Of a DNA stretch of 64,000 nucleotides, positions 61,442 to 64,000 are shown piece by piece. This DNA is from JACRCT01 sp036504155 (GTDB lineage: Bacteria > Myxococcota > Myxococcia > Myxococcales > UBA5297). A model generated the notes under the pieces. The model had not been told where the DNA came from, searched no databases, and worked only from the letters and a program-made list of their open reading frames with translations. Position 1 is the stretch's first letter; each line of letters starts with the position of its first letter. Both the position numbers and the translations under genes were made by a program. The stretch lies in assembly GCA_036504155.1 (NCBI GenBank), contig DASXVQ010000005.1, positions 6,164 to 70,163 of the forward strand, in the 5' to 3' direction.

Positions 61442-62722
61442 ATGAGTACCAAAGACAGTCTAAAGCGGGCCCCGCAGCTGGAGCTGTTCTCCAACCAGCC
61501 GCTCGAAGCGCGGGGCCAGCCAACGCAGAGCCGCAGCAAGCCCGGCCTCACCCTCGTCAAATCCCCCAAGATCATCGACGCAGCCCCGCCCGTCGCCGCG
61601 CACCTGCGCGCGAAGTTTGCGCCCGCGCCGCGTTCGGTCTGGTCCGACGTCTCCCCGGCCGAGTGGAACAGCTGGCAGTGGCAGCTGCGCCACCGGGTGA
61701 CCACGCTGCAGCAGCTCGAAAAGGTCATCCGCGTCACCGGCGACGAGAGCGAAGCCATCGCGCGAACCCAGTGCGACTTCTCGATGGCCATCACCCCGTA
61801 CTACGCGGCGCTGATGGACGTTGAGGACCCGCGCTGCCCCGTGCGGCAGCAGTCGGTGCCGACCACCGGCGAGCTTCTCATCCAGCCCAGCGACCTCGAA
61901 GACCCGCTCGGCGAAGAGAAGGACATGCCGGTGCCGGGCCTGACCCACCGCTACCCCGACCGCGTGCTCTTCTACACCTCGCACAACTGCCCGGTGTACT
62001 GCCGGCACTGCACCCGCAAGCGCAAGGTCGCCAAGCCCACCAGCGCGGCGGCGCGCAAGCAGATCGACGACGGGCTCGCCTACATCGCGCGGCACCCGGA
62101 AGTGCGCGACGTGGTGATCTCCGGGGGCGATCCGCTCTCGCTGTCCGACGACCGCCTGGACGAGATCCTGGGTCGGCTGCGCTCCATCCCGCACGTCGAG
62201 ATCTTCCGCATCGGCACGCGCAACCTGGTGACGTTGCCGCAGCGGATCACCGACGACTTCGTGCGGATGCTGCGCAAGCACCAGCCGGTCTTCATCAACA
62301 CGCACTTCAACCACCCGAAGGAGTGCACCGCCGAGGCCTTCGAGGCCGCCCGCAAGCTGGCCGACGCCGGCGTCGCGCTGGGCAACCAGATGGTGCTGCT
62401 CAAGGGCGTCAACGACGACGCGCGGATCGTCAAGGAGCTCAACCAGAAGCTCCTGATGATGCGCATCCGGCCCTACTACATCTACCAGTGCGACCTGGCC
62501 AAGGGCATCAGCCACTTCCGCACCTCGGTGGACAAGGGCATCGAGATCATCGACGCGCTGCGCGGCTGGACCAGCGGCCTGGCCGTCCCGCACTTCGTCA
62601 TCGACGCCCCCAACGGCGGCGGCAAGATCCCCATCCTGCCGCAGTACGTGACCGGGCGTGACGGCAAGAAGATCATGCTGCGCAACTACCGGCACGAGCC
62701 CTACTGCTACGAAGAGCCCTAG
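61442..62722 (+). CDS. kamA: Lysine 2,3-aminomutase-family radical SAM enzyme, copy 2
   Basis: A 426-residue radical SAM, PLP-dependent aminomutase. The Fe-S motif is C183-x3-C187-x2-C190 (CPVYCRHC), the SGGDPLSL segment follows, and the PLP-binding Lys lies in PNGGGKIPI. It has a longer N-terminal extension than copy 1. The family member from Clostridium converts L-lysine to L-beta-lysine; substrate here is inferred. The ATG at 61442 is preceded by GAAGGAAG. Copies 1 and 2 are diverged paralogues with shared motifs; both keep the catalytic residues. Confidence 0.88.
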   Translation: MSTKDSLKRAPQLELFSNQPLEARGQPTQSRSKPGLTLVKSPKIIDAAPPVAAHLRAKFAPAPRSVWSDVSPAEWNSWQWQLRHRVTTLQQLEKVIRVTGDESEAIARTQCDFSMAITPYYAALMDVEDPRCPVRQQSVPTTGELLIQPSDLEDPLGEEKDMPVPGLTHRYPDRVLFYTSHNCPVYCRHCTRKRKVAKPTSAAARKQIDDGLAYIARHPEVRDVVISGGDPLSLSDDRLDEILGRLRSIPHVEIFRIGTRNLVTLPQRITDDFVRMLRKHQPVFINTHFNHPKECTAEAFEAARKLADAGVALGNQMVLLKGVNDDARIVKELNQKLLMMRIRPYYIYQCDLAKGISHFRTSVDKGIEIIDALRGWTSGLAVPHFVIDAPNGGGKIPILPQYVTGRDGKKIMLRNYRHEPYCYEEP

Positions 62723-62829
62723 AGGCCGACGCCAGGCTTCCGGCCTAGGCCCCTGAAAAGAGCGAAGAGGGAACTCGGATCCGTCCGGGTTCCATCTTCG
62801 GTTCCTGGGTGCTCGAATCCGACACGCCT

Positions 62830-62986
62830 TGAACGCCAAGGTCGCCACGTGGCCAAGGTCGCCAAGAACTGCCTGGGCGGCTCTCGCCGTGCGCTGCGCC
62901 AAGCCAAGGGCTGCGTCGCCTGCCGGCCTTCGGGTCGAGCTCTCCAGGGCGAAGCCCTTGGCGACCTTGGTTCCTTGGCGATGAAG
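62830..62986. repeat. GCCAAGG-type intergenic repeat
   Basis: The left end contains GAACGCCAAGGTCGCC and the right end CTTGGCGACCTTGG, inverted relative to each other, with a non-coding centre. It is of the same class as 56974-57055, with lower similarity. It lies in the 300-bp stretch after kamA, which shows no gene. Confidence 0.6.
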
Positions 62987-63023
62987 GGGTGCCCAACCTG
63001 GCTGGATGCCCCGAATCGGCATA

Positions 63024-63091
63024 GGGGGTAGCGGGTTCGCCCCGCTACTCCCCTGCCACACCACCGGACATGCGGGTCCGCATCCGGCGGT
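63024..63091 (-). ncRNA. Group II intron 3' end remnant (domains V and VI)
   Basis: On the minus strand, 63091-63060 folds into a 9-bp stem (ACCGCCGGA with TCCGGTGGT), a 2-nt bulge TG and a 4-bp upper stem with tetraloop GACC, the shape of group II domain V. The next segment (63053-63024) is a second long GC stem with bulge, as in domain VI. The reverse transcriptase gene and the 5' part of the intron are absent. Class C introns end this way, but this is judged only from recalled intron sequence. Confidence 0.55.
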
Positions 63092-63124
63092 TCGGTTGGT
63101 TGAGGTTAGCTCTACTGTCTGAAG

Positions 63125-63854
63125 TCATTCCGCCCTCCGGCGCGGTGGCGGCTTGAGGCCTTTGGCTCTCCAGCGTGAAACCCGTGCCTGCTCGTTGCGG
63201 CGCATCTGGTACATGCACAATTCGGCGATTTCCCGAGGCGACTTCGGCTTGTGGAGCAACTCACCCAGCGCAGACTGGACCAGGTTCGCAGTCATGGCCG
63301 GCGCTTTTTTTTCCCAGCATCCGGCTCTCGCGAACCAGGAACCAGCCGCCGAGGATGGCGCAGGCTGTGTGATGGTGCCACCCCGGCCAGTTGCGCACCT
63401 CGTAGTGGCCGAGGCCGACCTCGCCCTTGCCCAACTCGAAGGCCTCCTCGATGAGATGCCGCCGGCTCGCGGCTCGGACGAGGTCCGCGGTCGGCACCTC
63501 GTCGTCGGCGTTGGACAGGAAGCTCCAGCGATCCGTCCCGTCGAGCGTCTCCATCACATGAGCAGCGTCTCGCGTACGGGACCGCCCCGGCGCCGCTTGG
63601 TTTCCACGGGCAGACGCATCGCACGCACTTCAATCGGGCCTTTCTCCCCATCCCGCACCCTGTGGCGACTCCACTCGCCAACCGGCGTGCGCTTGGCGAC
63701 GACCTTGATTGGGTGCCACTCGGGCGGCCGGCCCACCTCCCCGCGGAGCCGGCGCACGCACGTGGACGACGGCACCTCCATCATGTACCGCTCGCCGCGC
63801 ACGGCCATGCGGTCGCGAAATGCGCTGCACCGGCCGTACTCGTCGTCCGCGACG
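63125..63854 (-). pseudogene. IS701-like transposase fragment with frameshifts
   Basis: The minus strand encodes VADDEYGR (near 63850), then RGERYMMEVPSSTC, and in another frame HLIEEAFELGKGEVGLGHYEVRNWPGWHHHTACAIL, the conserved C-terminal block of IS701-family DDE transposases; the remaining C-terminus follows in a third frame after a run of eight A (63309-63316) and ends at 63125. At least two frameshifts are needed to join them, and the 5' part of the gene is missing. A broken copy, truncated at 63854 by the following element. Confidence 0.72.
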
Positions 63855-64000
63855 TGTCAAGCGACAGCAATTTCTGACCCCATTACGACAGTAAAACTGA
63901 CCCCCTCCCAGCCCCGGTGATCAGCGACCGCCAATCGGTCGCTGGTTGTGACGTGTGTCGGTCGCGTCGGGGGTGGGGCCGGCGGGGAGGGGCCGGGGCC
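63855..64000. mobile_element. End of an IS21-like element (partial)
   Basis: At 63855 the sequence begins TGTCAAGCGACAGC and has two TGACCCC-type motifs (TTTCTGACCCC, AAACTGACCCCC), as at the ends of IS21-family elements, plus an inverted repeat of two 9-bp arms (63922-63944). The rest of the element lies beyond the window. It interrupts the transposase fragment. Confidence 0.5.

Noticed and set aside
63309..63316. Programmed frameshift at a run of eight A in the transposase
   Set aside because: The shift needed is +1 or -2 rather than the usual -1, and a second frameshift upstream shows that the copy is already broken.

Overview
This 64 kb window is bacterial chromosome with very high GC. 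It most likely comes from a myxobacterium or another member of the Myxococcota. The reasons are a MYXO-CTERM-like C-terminus on the first protein, a PilZ protein of the kind common in Myxococcus, two large Hanks-type Ser/Thr kinases (one with WD40 propellers, one with degenerate helical repeats), many modular lipoproteins, and a possible sigma-54 promoter. No rRNA, tRNA or CRISPR array was recognised. This placement is an inference from gene content; no marker gene was compared.

Layout, left to right. 0-8.7 kb: the 3' part of a surface beta-helix protein, a LolA-like protein, and an operon of apt, a Cys-pair protein and a WD40 Ser/Thr kinase. 8.8-22.2 kb: envelope proteins, namely a TIG lipoprotein, a large amidohydrolase lipoprotein with thrombospondin type-3 repeats, and a zinc-peptidase/beta-propeller/barrel protein, along with a metallophosphoesterase and an alpha/beta hydrolase; an 82-bp tandem repeat and a 46-bp palindrome close this part. 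22.2-32.3 kb: an RNA m5U methyltransferase, a PilZ protein, a SAM hydrolase, a PQQ-type sugar dehydrogenase, a 214-bp element with inverted ends, two tandem permease-USP fusions, a double ATP-grasp protein and five 46-bp repeats. 32.3-39.3 kb: RDD and DUF4177-like proteins, then a MoxR ATPase/VWA/PspA-like coiled-coil operon preceded by a Cys-rich exported protein. 39.4-56.9 kb: an M64-like peptidase, dnaK, a lipid kinase with a strong terminator, a repeat/kinase protein, a PhoH-methyltransferase-secreted protein operon, a phosphohexomutase, a ThDP enzyme with an isochorismatase-like hydrolase, a SpoIID protein, a zinc-finger membrane protein and a small exported protein.

57-64 kb is the plastic part. 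A 3'-end remnant of a lysine 2,3-aminomutase-like gene lies 2.7 kb from its intact parent. The segment between them carries a TPR protein and an unusual signal-peptide/receiver fusion. Two divergent KamA-family genes follow. The window ends in mobile-element debris: a group II intron 3' end (domains V/VI), a frameshifted IS701-like transposase fragment, and what looks like the end of an IS21-type element that truncates it.

The genes are mostly short operons rather than one pathway. The clearest functional groupings are the apt/zinc/kinase operon, the MoxR-VWA-coiled-coil operon, the ThDP lyase-isochorismatase pair, and the divergent KamA pair. Start sites were set from ribosome binding sites, overlaps and signal peptides.
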